Shown piece by piece: positions 26,901-36,298 of a stretch of 64,000 bases of DNA. The stretch covers positions 248,001-312,000 of the forward strand of contig CAVWLA010000003.1 in assembly GCA_963755825.1 (NCBI GenBank). Direction: 5' to 3'. Positions within the stretch are counted from its first letter, which is position 1; each line of letters starts with the position of its first letter. Position numbers and translations under genes: made by a program. This DNA comes from DATBQN01 sp963755825. GTDB lineage: Bacteria > Acidobacteriota > Thermoanaerobaculia > Multivoradales > UBA5704. The notes under the pieces are model-generated. The model saw only the letters and a list, made by a program, of their open reading frames with translations. It did no database searches and had not been told where the DNA came from.

Positions 26901-29579
26901 CACCCGCCGCACCAGGTCGCCGCTGCGGTAGAAGCGGCGGCCGCCGGCGGTGACGAAGCGCTCGGCGGTGAGCTCGTCGCGGCGGAAGTAGCCGCGGGCG
27001 ACGACGGCGCCGCCGATCCACAGCTCGCCCGGCACGCCGAGCGCCGCCTCCTCGCCATGCGCGTCGACCACCCGCATCTCGGTGCTCGCCATGCCGTGGC
27101 CGATGAGCGTCTGCTGCGGACGATCGCTCCGCGGTACCGCGTAGGCGACGCAGATGATGGTCGCTTCGGTGGGGCCGTAGAGGACGTGCAGGGCGGCCGC
27201 CGGGAAGGCCGCCAGGAGATCGGTCTGCAGGTCCGGCGAGACGACGTCGGCGCCGGCGCCGATCGCCCGCAGCCGCGCGAAGCGCGACGGTCCGCGCCGG
27301 CGCGCGCCGGCCGTCAGGCGGCGCAGCAGCGCCGGCACGCTGAAGAGGAGCGTCGAGCGCTCGAGCGCGTCGAGGACGCGCTCCGGATCGAGCACGTCGT
27401 CGGCGGCGACGATCTCGCTGGTGCCGCCGGCGAGGAGGGGCGCCATGAGGTCGAGGAACGAGGCGTCGAAGGTGTACCGCGCCAGATGCGGCATGCGGTC
27501 GCCGGGGCCGATGGCGAAGCGCTCGACGAAGTCGGCGAGCACGACGGCGAGGCTGCCGTGCTCGACCATCACCGCCTTCGGCCGGCCGGTCGTCCCCGAG
27601 GTGTAGATCATGTAGGCGAGATCCGCCGCCGCCGGCGTCGCCAGGGGCGCGGGCGGATCGAGCGCCGGGCCGGCGGCGAGGTCGGCGAGATCGAGCTCGC
27701 ACACGCCCTCGGCGAGCGGCAGCGGCAGCGGTCCGCGGTGGACGACGACCGCCGGCGCGGCGTCGGCGAGGAGATCGGACAGACGCTCGGGCGGCGAGCC
27801 GGCGTCGAGCGGCACGTAGGCGCCGCCGGCGCCCCAGACGCCGAGGATGGCGGCCGGCACGTCGGCGTTGCGGCCGAGGAGGAGCGCCACCCGAGATCCG
27901 ACGCCGACGCCGAGCTCGCGCAGCGCGCGGGCGATGCCGTCGGCGCGGCTGGCGAGCTCGCGATAGGAGAGCGTCTCGCCGCCGGCGACGATCGCCGGCG
28001 CCTCCGGCGTCGCCGCCGCCTGCGCCGCGACGCGCGCCGGCACCGTCCACGTCGGCAGCGGCCGCGCCGCGTCGTTCCACTCGACCGTCGCCTGCTGGCG
28101 TGCGGCGGCGGAGAGCACCGGCAGCGCCGCGAGGCGGATCTCCGGATCGGCCACCGCGGCGGCCGCCTGCAGCAGGAAGCGCTCGACGCGGCGCAGCGTC
28201 GTCGTTTCGTCGAAGAGGTCGGCGTCGTACTCGAGCGCGCCGGTGAGCCCCGTCGGATAGTCGAAGAGCGACAGCATGAGGTCGTAGCGGGCGCGCCCGT
28301 CCCAGGAATCGATGGGCTCGAACTCGATGCCGGCGAGGCGGGTCTTCGAGTACTGGCCGTCGAGCACCTGGACGAGGTTCTGGATCAGCGGCTGCCGGCT
28401 GGGGTCGCGCTCGAGGTCGATCGCCTCGACCAGCTTGCCGAAGGGCAGGTCCTGATGGGTGAAGGCGCCGAGCGCCGAGCGCCGCACCCGCCCGAGCAGC
28501 TCGCGGTAGGTGGGATCGCCGGCGAGCTCGATGACGAACGGCACCTGGGTGAGGAAGCAGCCGAGGACCGGCGCGATCTCCGGCCGGTTGCGGTTGGCAT
28601 TGTTGGCGCCGAGGATCAGCGTCTCCTGGCCGGAGTCGCGCGCCAGCAGCGCCGCGATGCCGGCGAGCACCGTCATGAAGATCGTCGCCCCCTCCGCGCG
28701 GCCGGCGGCGCGGAGCCCTTCGGTGAGCTCGGCGGGCACGTTGAAGGCCACCCGGCCGCCGCGCAGCTGGGCGACCGCCGGCCGCGGCCGATCGGTCGGC
28801 AGCTCGAGCGTCGGCGGCACGCCGGCGAGCCGTTCGCGCCACCAGGAGACGAGCTCCGCCAGCACCTCCCCCTGCAGCCACTGGCGCTGCCAGGTGGCGA
28901 AGTCCGGGTACTGGGTGGGCGGCGGCGGCAGCACCGGCGGGCGGCCGGCGGCGAGGGCGTCGTAGATCACCGCCAGCTCCGCCCAGGCGATTTGGAAGGC
29001 GATCCAGTCGGTCACCAGGTGATGGATGGTGAGGACGCAGGCGTGGTCCTCGGCGGCGAGCCGCACCAGCGTCGAGCGCAGCAGCGGCCCGCGCGCCAGA
29101 TCGAAGGGCGCCGCGGTGTCGATGGCGACAGCGCGCGCCATCTCGCCCTCGCGCCGCTCGGCGGGGATGCCGGTGAGGTCGACGAGCGCGAGCCGCTGCG
29201 GCGGCGCCTCGTCCGGCGCCGCCACCCGCTGCACGGCGCGGCCGTCGGTGACCGGGAAGGTGGTGCGCCAGGCGGCGTGCCGACGGCCGATCTCGGCGAG
29301 CGCGGCGGCGACGAACGGCACCGCGAGCGGGCCCCGCATGCGGCTCGCCGCGGTGATGTTGAGCCCCGCCTGGTCGGCGTAGAGCTGCTCCATGAACCAG
29401 AAGCGCTCCTGGTCGAGCGACAGCGGCCAGTCGCCGGCGCCGCTCGCTCCGCTCGCCGGCGGCACCGGCGGCGGCGTCAGCAGCCGCGCCTTGCGCTGCC
29501 GCTTCTGCTGCAGCTTCTCGAACAGCTCGCGCTGCTCGGGCGTCAGCGAGGCGATGCGGGCGGAGAGCGCGTCGCTCAT
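11901..29579 (-). CDS. Four-module NRPS: C-A-T-E / C-A-T-E / C-A-T-E / C-A-T
   Basis: A 5892-residue synthetase adding four residues, three of them epimerised. Approximate residues: C1 45-480, A1 500-1000, T1 near 1053, E1 1110-1540; C2 1570-2030, A2 2050-2560, T2 near 2630, E2 2690-3120; C3 3150-3620, A3 3640-4185, T3 near 4250, E3 4300-4725; C4 4750-5200, A4 5220-5750, T4 near 5814. T1-T3 carry GGDSILSIQ, the form that precedes E domains, while T4 has GGHSLLATQ. C2-C4 are the D-L type (YPLAPLQ; HHLIFDGWC and variants), as expected after epimerization. Hand-read pockets: A1 DALFGGLII (no match), A2 DALWLGGTF (Val), A3 DIFHYGLIL (nearest Hpg), A4 DAESVGVIA (Lys-like). No thioesterase, reductase or terminal condensation domain follows T4; a short acidic helix-like tail ends the protein. 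ATG overlaps the upstream stop by 4 bp (ATGA). Confidence 0.93.
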   Translation of the reverse strand: MSDALSARIASLTPEQRELFEKLQQKRQRKARLLTPPPVPPASGASGAGDWPLSLDQERFWFMEQLYADQAGLNITAASRMRGPLAVPFVAAALAEIGRRHAAWRTTFPVTDGRAVQRVAAPDEAPPQRLALVDLTGIPAERREGEMARAVAIDTAAPFDLARGPLLRSTLVRLAAEDHACVLTIHHLVTDWIAFQIAWAELAVIYDALAAGRPPVLPPPPTQYPDFATWQRQWLQGEVLAELVSWWRERLAGVPPTLELPTDRPRPAVAQLRGGRVAFNVPAELTEGLRAAGRAEGATIFMTVLAGIAALLARDSGQETLILGANNANRNRPEIAPVLGCFLTQVPFVIELAGDPTYRELLGRVRRSALGAFTHQDLPFGKLVEAIDLERDPSRQPLIQNLVQVLDGQYSKTRLAGIEFEPIDSWDGRARYDLMLSLFDYPTGLTGALEYDADLFDETTTLRRVERFLLQAAAAVADPEIRLAALPVLSAAARQQATVEWNDAARPLPTWTVPARVAAQAAATPEAPAIVAGGETLSYRELASRADGIARALRELGVGVGSRVALLLGRNADVPAAILGVWGAGGAYVPLDAGSPPERLSDLLADAAPAVVVHRGPLPLPLAEGVCELDLADLAAGPALDPPAPLATPAAADLAYMIYTSGTTGRPKAVMVEHGSLAVVLADFVERFAIGPGDRMPHLARYTFDASFLDLMAPLLAGGTSEIVAADDVLDPERVLDALERSTLLFSVPALLRRLTAGARRRGPSRFARLRAIGAGADVVSPDLQTDLLAAFPAAALHVLYGPTEATIICVAYAVPRSDRPQQTLIGHGMASTEMRVVDAHGEEAALGVPGELWIGGAVVARGYFRRDELTAERFVTAGGRRFYRSGDLVRRVPAAGGALEFLGRIDLQIKVRGFRIEPGEIEAALADHPAVREAVVVAAAGAGEESRLVAYVALTGGGGGEAAAIEEIRAHLRARLPEYMVPAVFVPLAALPLNSSGKVDRKALPAPAPAREAAGAAPPRDAKEALLAEIWAAVLGLERVGIHDNFFQLGGDSILSIQVVARARRAGLLLTPRQLFDNQTIAGLAAVADRVDAGGTAAAAAAAEQGAIVGEVPLTPIQRRFFAEPRREPQRFNQAVLLAPRQRLAAAPLAAALARIAFHHDALRLRFAPPAAGETAWRQWMAPPAGDGGLAQIDLTALPSARRTPALEAAAEHLQAGLDLAAGPLFTAALFRLTPQAAAGADRLLLTAHHLAVDGVSWRVVVEDLAAAYRQLAAGRSDRASDRPAARPGDRPAAVELPAKTTSWKRWAERLIAYAASPELAAELAHWSALPRSVPPLPVDRTDGGAAPGIAAVSSELDGAATRALLTEVPAVYRTQVNDILLAALARAFAGWSGEDTLLVDLEGHGREDLFADVDLSRTVGWFTTLFPVALALPAGGVSGRTAAGPSAAIRAVKEQLRAIPGRGLGYGLLRFLGEPAVRAALAALPAPAVSFNYLGQVDRTVAEGELFALAGETVRGTEGEAIEQPHAFSIDALVLNDRLRITWTYDPSRHLAATVERLAARFVDEIAALVAHCRMPEAGGFTPSDFPLAGLDQAALDRLLGNDRDVEDLYPLAPLQQGILFHSLYSTDSELYVEQMSADLLGPLDEAAFAAAWRRVVERHAALRTAFVWRDLVHPLQLVRRAAELSWTCEDWRALEAAAPGESAARWARLLSEDRRRGFDLDRPPLTRLTLVRVADGVHRLLWSFHHLIFDGWCFSLLLGDVFALYEAVRTGGEPRLPPAPRPYRDYIAWLAGRDAAEAETYWRQALRGFAAATPLPYDRERPPGSTGSLTDDYFEITALVPGERFAALEGLAQRLRVTLNTLVQGAWAILLARSAQAAEVVFGAVVSGRPAELPGVESMVGLFINTLPVRVAVPPLAVGGDTSAVWLAGLQASQFALRQHEWTPLARVQALAEVPAGEPLFASLLAFENYPVDREIVESLGELEIGELVIGERTNYPLTLTAVARGELALRLTADRRFEPATARRLLSHLENLLAALAADAERPPRGLPLLGAGERHQLAVEWNDTATAFPGARSIPELFAEQAARRPQAVALLSGEGRLTYRELDERSDALAGELARRGVRRGDLVGLFAERSPLLVTAILAVLKAGAAYAPLDPAYPRQRLALMLGDLGAATVLVQPELAARLPIEPARALALTPEVFAPGAKGSAPAAATRAGGGDLAYVIYTSGSTGTPKGVAVSHSSVVRLVRETGYATFGEDETFLMMAPVSFDASTLEIWGPLLNGGRLAILPPGEVTLDGLESAIRSFGVTALWLTAGLFHLVVDERPAALAPLRQLLAGGDVLSPPHVARLRRALPHLALVNGYGPTENTTFTATQRIGDEGDREDGAIPLGRPIANSRVLVLGGDLEPSPIGVPGELYAGGAGLAVGYLGRPELTAAAFVPSPLGDLPGERLYRTGDLVRRLPDGRLDFLGRIDDQVKVRGFRIEPGEIEAVLAGHPDLRAAAVVAVRGQLPGGGGDRRLAAFAVARGTRPSADAVLAWLGERLPAHMVPAELAWLDALPLAPTGKVDRAALLRAAERSAAEEKEQAAAGDGAPPATAAEAALLAVWRQVLGRERIGLEDSFFRLGGDSILSIQVVARARQAGWVVTPRQLFEEQTIAALAAVAMPLAAVESEQGAVEGAVPLTPIQRYFLDAAPVDPHHFNQALLLAPRAPEPEPLDLAALATALAALVAHHDALRLRFAATDGIWRAWNAPLATIDHPGDRSPLAAVDLAALPPPRRAAALEDAAAALQGGFDLARGPLFRAAWFGLGAGEGGRLLLVAHHLVVDGVSWRILLEDLETAYAQAGAGAAVALPAKTTSWKRWAEQLAAHARAPESRRELPLWLATAARSGDVAPLPARSAGAPDDPLAPADGSRLADLGSAAVSLGRPATAALLAEAPAAYRTQVNDLLLAALALAFSRWTAAASGETRLHLDLEGHGREEVEPGLDLSRTTGWFTTIFPVVLAARAGDPPGDVIRATKEALRAVPRHGIGYGLLRYLGGGEDAAPLAAAPAAEIAFNYLGQLDGALGSGSRWTLAPESAGPEQSRRARPRHSIEVNAWVLGGELRVGFTYDAGRHAAADMERLASWYAEALERLVAHCTAAGAAGATPSDFPLAGLAADTLDALVGVGRRFDRGIEDVYPLAPLQSGLLFQGLFAPGSGLYFEHLTAELDGALDAAAFAGAWQAVVERHPALRTSFAWEVAAADGQAAMAVSDDAAPRAAGRRLPRPLQVVRRHAVLPWAAEDWRQVPEDEVADRLAAWMAADRARPFDLARAPLMRGALLRTGERRHRFVWSFHHLLLDGWCFSLIFREVFAFYQAAVAGRAAALPPVRPYRDFIAWVERQDGATAAEWFRTMLAGFTAPTRLALDRQTPPGDGEVPRHQEVRLAPAVTAGLAALARSRELTLNSLVQGAWGLLLARHDGQPSGEGGARDVVFGTVVSGRPAELPGVESMVGLFINTLPARLRVDPAAPLAAWLAGVQALLLELRQRETVPLAEIQRLSEVPPGEALFQSFVAFENYPVDEALGEDAGELAVRDVTVSDRTEYPLSLAVLPGREAGRPELALRLAHDGRADATTVRRLLAHLELLLGAFAASSVSGAAAEIRLGDLPSLAAAERHQLVVEWGRGEEAAAAPPSIPLALAALAARRPQAPALVWRDERLSHGELDRRAEDLARRLRGAGLGGGDVVGLCVERSAAIAVGMLGIWKAGAAFVPLDPALPQERLAWLLADSGARAVVADERGLSRLPAFDGALLELAGEASGDASGAASEADGGPPAEAKASDLAYLIYTSGTTGQPKAVAVEHGNLARMLDGIRRELGWDDGRAAGEAGTERMPSLAPFSFDIFLFELLAPLLSGGACELLPIAPVPDPDDVLAAVSRATRFHAVPALMRQIVAAARRQASPALYAGLRAIYLGGDVVPPDLLAALREAFPAAAVRVLYGPTEGTILATTFPLADALPARAPLGRPLPGVEVRIDGGRGAADGDGDWTPCAIGVPGEIYLGGVGVARGYLGRGELTAERFIRRGGERWYRTGDLGRFLPDGNLEFLGRADAQLKIRGFRIEPGEIEAALAAHPEVAAAVVLPHDAGHGDRQLVAFVVARPAGEASAEVDGSALAAFLGGRLPDYMVPARFVPLAELPLTRHGKVDRRALAEMAARPSVGTLGGAAAVDAAGSPRTPAEALLAAIWAEVLRLDRVGIHDDFFRLGGDSILSIQVVARARQAGLALTPKQLFEHPTVASLAALAPSLAERVPDEQGAVVGEVPLSPIQRELLERPRPEPQRYNQSVLLAVRRPVAPAVLHGALAALAEHHDALRLRFALGAAGWRQWIAPPSAADLRWAWIDLAALPPARLPAAIAAATGDIQSSLDLERGPLFAAGLLATPAEDRLFLTAHHLAVDAISWPILLADLETGCTRREAGEAAVLPPKTTSWKRWAEGLAERAGSAELRAELPSWLAPEARIPHDLPPLPVDRQGGENLAGSEELLSSELSPALTTALLREAPAAYRTRLDELLLAGLALAFARWSGEPRLAIEVEGHGREEDLVVGADLSRTVGWFTSIQPLLLTAVEDPGELIRGVKSRLRAHPHGGIGFGLLRHLGGEEVRAQLAGPLPQIGFNNLGRIDGALAGEGDAAARFVLAPERPAAGQSPRAPRRHLFEIDAMLLGDRLALDWRYGSGLHERATVLRLAGELERALAEVAAHCLSPDAGGFSPLDFPLAGLDAATLDALAGVGAGLDRSIEDIYPLAPLQEGMLFQGLLDPESGFFLEQLTCTLAGPLDAAAFRRAWQRTVERHAALRTAFAWERLERPLQVVRRDVELPWSSEDLRGAADPAVAARAREAAEKARPFDLARPPLMRALLLRTGDAEHRFVWSFHHLLFDGWCFSLLFRDVFELYQAELTGGVAELPPVRPYRDFIAWVEAQDGSAAESYFRQALAGFAEPTRLPLDRPNESPKIPDGDEAIRDRALVLPPALAADLSELAEGRGLTLSTLVHAAWALLLGRYEGRPSGELDVVFGTVVSGRPAELAGVESMIGLFINTLPARVVAAPATPLAAWLAEIQSGFLALRQHGTAPLAEVQRASEVPLGEPLFQSIVAFESFPVEESLGEGEEALSVGDVTTEDRADYPLSLSAIPSKGAGRSPELMLRIAYDRRLESTTVRRLLAHLELLLGAFVAAPEGALGTLPTLAAAERHQLLGEWNDTALPPSASGSLDCLHELVSAQARRDPAAPALAGDGGEMTYGELDRRANQFANFLRRRGVAPEARVALAVDRSLSMIVAVLGILKAGAAYVPFDPAAPDDRIAHLLADARPALLVASADLASRQSTAAFMPIALPVVVLEAEWERIGEESDAAPAVAVDPAGLAYVIYTSGSTGTPKGVTIEHRAAATYARSVGARFGLGPGDRELQFAALSFDASVEEIFAPLASGATVVLRSGAVEEPGRFLARCAEQRVSVLSLPTAYWHQVAAALEGDDLALPPALRLVVVGGERALPERWTGWARGAGRGLRLVNVYGPTEATIAATFHEHPGTEDPLAGRREVPIGYPLPGVRAHVVDRDLRPVPVGAPGELLLGGVGVARGYLGQPELTAERFVPDPFAAPFSGAGDSNRLYRTGDLVRRLPDGALEFAGRLDTQVKVRGFRVELGEIEAALAAHPELREAAAGTREDASGSHSLVAYVVSRDAASPVAAEALQAFVGARLPAYMVPPQFVFLDALPLTATDKVDRRALARLTPELPRGERAFVAPRNPIEERLAAIWSDLLGVERVGVDDDFFALGGHSLLATQLASRLRRDLGVELPLPRLFELRRLGDLAAEVLAQTLAAAEAAEVDGLMAELDGLSDEDALALLAAEEEGGPA
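11960..15250 (-). other. NRPS module 4 (C-A-T), Lys-like pocket, no release domain
   Basis: The pocket D-A-E-S-V-G-V-I-A shares D-A-E-S and G with the remembered Lys code DAESIGSVC, and the acidic residue at position 239 suits a cationic side chain. The module ends in T4 and a 40-residue acidic tail. It has no E domain, so an L-residue is expected here. Limits are approximate. Confidence 0.5.
15240..20050 (-). other. NRPS module 3 (C-A-T-E), aromatic/Hpg-like pocket, variant E domain
   Basis: The pocket D-I-F-H-Y-G-L-I-L is closest to the hydroxyphenylglycine code DIFHLGLLC among those I remember (6 of 9), but no Hpg pathway genes are visible in the window. The E domain has HHLAVDAISW where the other two have DG, and NNLGRID in place of NYLGQ. 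The catalytic His pair and EGHGREE remain. Limits are approximate. Confidence 0.5.
20060..24790 (-). other. NRPS module 2 (C-A-T-E), predicted D-Val
   Basis: The A domain has FDASTLEIW, TALWLTAGLFH and NGYGPTENTTF, giving the pocket D-A-L-W-L-G-G-T-F. That agrees with the remembered Val code DAFWIGGTF at 7 of 9 positions, with conservative changes. The E domain has HHLVVDGVSWR and NYLGQLD and looks competent. D-Val is the best guess, with Ile-type residues second. Limits are approximate. Confidence 0.6.
24860..29579 (-). other. NRPS module 1 of the D-residue synthetase (C-A-T-E, substrate unassigned)
   Basis: The condensation domain has HHLVTDW instead of the usual HHxxxDG. The A domain has all core motifs (YTSGTTGRPKA, YGPTEAT, YRSGD, GKVDRK), but its pocket D-A-L-F-G-G-L-I-I matches no code I remember. 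The E domain is intact, with HHLAVDGVSWR, EGHGRED and NYLGQVD. The incorporated residue is therefore predicted to be D-configured. Limits are approximate. Confidence 0.75.
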
Positions 29580-29920
29580 CGCCGGGCCTCCGCCGCCAGC
29601 TCGGCGATCTCTGCGAGGCCGACGCGCACGGCGCCGACCAGGGCGGTGTCGGCGAGCGCGCCGCCGTCGCCGTGGACGACGAGCGCCAGGTTGGCGGCGC
29701 CGAGGAGGACCGCGAGGCGCTCGGGCGCCGCCGCCGGATCGATGGGCAGCGCCACCGCGTCCAGCCGGCGGACGGCGAGCGCCAGCACGACGCGCTCCGC
29801 CGAGGGGGCGAGGAGGAGCCCGACGCGGGCGCCGGCGCCGACGCCCAGCCGCCGCAGCGCCGGCAGCGCCCGCGCCGCGCGCTCCTCCATCTCCGCCGAC
29901 GGCTCCTCGCCGCCGTCGAG
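29576..29920 (-). other. Truncated adenylation domain (A1-A2 region only)
   Basis: About 115 residues align with the start of the A domain in the next gene (LGVGVGSRVALLL, PPERLSDLL, VVVH). The A3-A10 motifs required for ATP and substrate binding are absent, so this piece cannot adenylate an amino acid. Confidence 0.7.
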
Positions 29921-31420
29921 GTCGGAGAGCACCTGCAGCCGCGCCACCTCGGCGAAGGCGGGAAGCTCAGACAGGCGCAGCTCGGGATCGGCGGTGACCG
30001 CCGCGATCGTCCGATAGAACAGCTCGAGGAGACGGCCGGCGGTCGCCGGGTCGAAGAGGTCGACGTTGTACTCGAGCGGCCCGCCGAGCCCGGTCTCGTG
30101 GTCGTCGTAGAGGCCGAACATGAGGTCCCAGCGCGAGTTGCCGTCGTAGAGCCCGACGCCGCCGAAGGCGAGGCCCGGCGACTGGATCGGCGGCACCACC
30201 TCGAGGATGAGCAGCAGCACCTGGATGAGCGGAAAGCGGCTGCGATCCTCGGCGATCCCCGGATCGTCGTCGGCGAGAGCCGCGAGCAGCTTGCTGAACG
30301 GGAAGCTCTGGTGGGTGTAGGCGGCGAGCGCCGCCCGCCGGCTGCGCGCCAGCAGCTCGCGGAAGGTGGGGTCGCCGGTGACGTCGCCCGCCAGCGGCAG
30401 CTGGGTGAGGAAGAAGCCCACCACCGGCTCGAGCTCCGGCCGCGGACGGTTGGCGGTGTTGGTGCCGAGGACCATCTTCTCCTGGGCGCCGGCGCGGTGC
30501 AGCACGGCGTAGAGGACGGCGAGCACCGCCATCAGCATCGTGGCGCTCTCGCCGCGGGCGAGGGCGCGCAGGCGGTCGCTCGCCGCGGCGCCCACCGCGG
30601 CGCGATAGAGGCCGCCGCGCTGGCTCTGCACCGCCGGCCGCGGGCGGTCGGTCGGCAGCTCGAGGGAGCGCGGGAAGCCCGCCAGCTCGCGGCGCCAGAA
30701 CTCCGCCTCCTCGGCGAGCACCTCGCCCTGCCACCAATCGCGCTCCCAGACCGCGAAGTCGGCGAACTGCACGCCGACCGGCGGCAGCGGCGACGGGCGG
30801 CCGGCGCGGCGCGCCAGGTAGAGGAGCATCAGCTCGCGGAAGATGGTCTGGTAGGTGATCCAGTCGGTCACCAGGTGGTGGATGGTGATGAGGTAGAGAT
30901 GCTCGCCGCGGTCGAGCTGGACGAGCGCCACCCGCACCAGCGGCCCGCGCGCGAGATCGAAGGGGTTCCTCGTGTGGTCATAGATCGCCCGGTGGCCGGA
31001 GCGCTCGCGGCGCGCCGCCGGCAGGGCGCGCAGGTCGATGAGCGAGACCTCCGGCGCCATCCACTCGCTCACCCGCTGTACAGGCCGCTCGCCGGCGAGC
31101 GGAAAGGTGGTGCGCAGCGCGGCATGGCGGCGGACGAGGTCGTCGAGCGCCTGACGGAAGGTCGGCAGGTCGAAGTCGCCGCTGACGTAGCTCCCGGCGT
31201 CGACGTTCCAGGAGACGAGGAGCGGGTTCTGCCGGTGGAGCGTCCACAGCCGCTCCTGGTCGAAGGAGAGCGGCCAGTCGCCGAGGCCCCGCGGGCCGGA
31301 GACCGGCTGCACCGGCGGCGGCGTCCGCCGCGCCGGGCGGCTCCGCTGCTTCTGGCGCAGCCGCTCGAACAGCTCGCGCTGCTCGGGCGAGAGCGAGGAG
31401 AGACGGTCGTCGATGCCCAT
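29576..31420 (-). CDS. Condensation domain protein with a truncated adenylation-domain remnant
   Basis: A 614-residue protein. Residues about 45-480 form a full LCL-type condensation domain (IHHLVTDW as the active-site motif, NTANRPRPE, SFPFSKLL). Residues about 500-614 match only the first part of an adenylation domain, through the A2 region (LGVGAGARVGLLL, PIDPAAAPERLAVLL), and stop just before the A3 ATP-binding loop; no T domain follows. The N-terminal segment (LSPEQRELFERLRQK) and the HHLVTDW motif are shared with the next protein, pointing to duplication. It lies between the PKS and the D-residue NRPS, with an 18-nt gap upstream and a 4-bp overlap downstream, so it is made with them. 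It could act as a free-standing condensation enzyme accepting the PKS product, or be a decaying module. Confidence 0.85.
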   Translation of the reverse strand: MGIDDRLSSLSPEQRELFERLRQKQRSRPARRTPPPVQPVSGPRGLGDWPLSFDQERLWTLHRQNPLLVSWNVDAGSYVSGDFDLPTFRQALDDLVRRHAALRTTFPLAGERPVQRVSEWMAPEVSLIDLRALPAARRERSGHRAIYDHTRNPFDLARGPLVRVALVQLDRGEHLYLITIHHLVTDWITYQTIFRELMLLYLARRAGRPSPLPPVGVQFADFAVWERDWWQGEVLAEEAEFWRRELAGFPRSLELPTDRPRPAVQSQRGGLYRAAVGAAASDRLRALARGESATMLMAVLAVLYAVLHRAGAQEKMVLGTNTANRPRPELEPVVGFFLTQLPLAGDVTGDPTFRELLARSRRAALAAYTHQSFPFSKLLAALADDDPGIAEDRSRFPLIQVLLLILEVVPPIQSPGLAFGGVGLYDGNSRWDLMFGLYDDHETGLGGPLEYNVDLFDPATAGRLLELFYRTIAAVTADPELRLSELPAFAEVARLQVLSDLDGGEEPSAEMEERAARALPALRRLGVGAGARVGLLLAPSAERVVLALAVRRLDAVALPIDPAAAPERLAVLLGAANLALVVHGDGGALADTALVGAVRVGLAEIAELAAEARR

Positions 31421-31438
31421 GATCCGCGGCGGCTCCGC

Positions 31439-36290
<4,852 letters not shown>

Positions 36291-36298
<8 letters not shown>

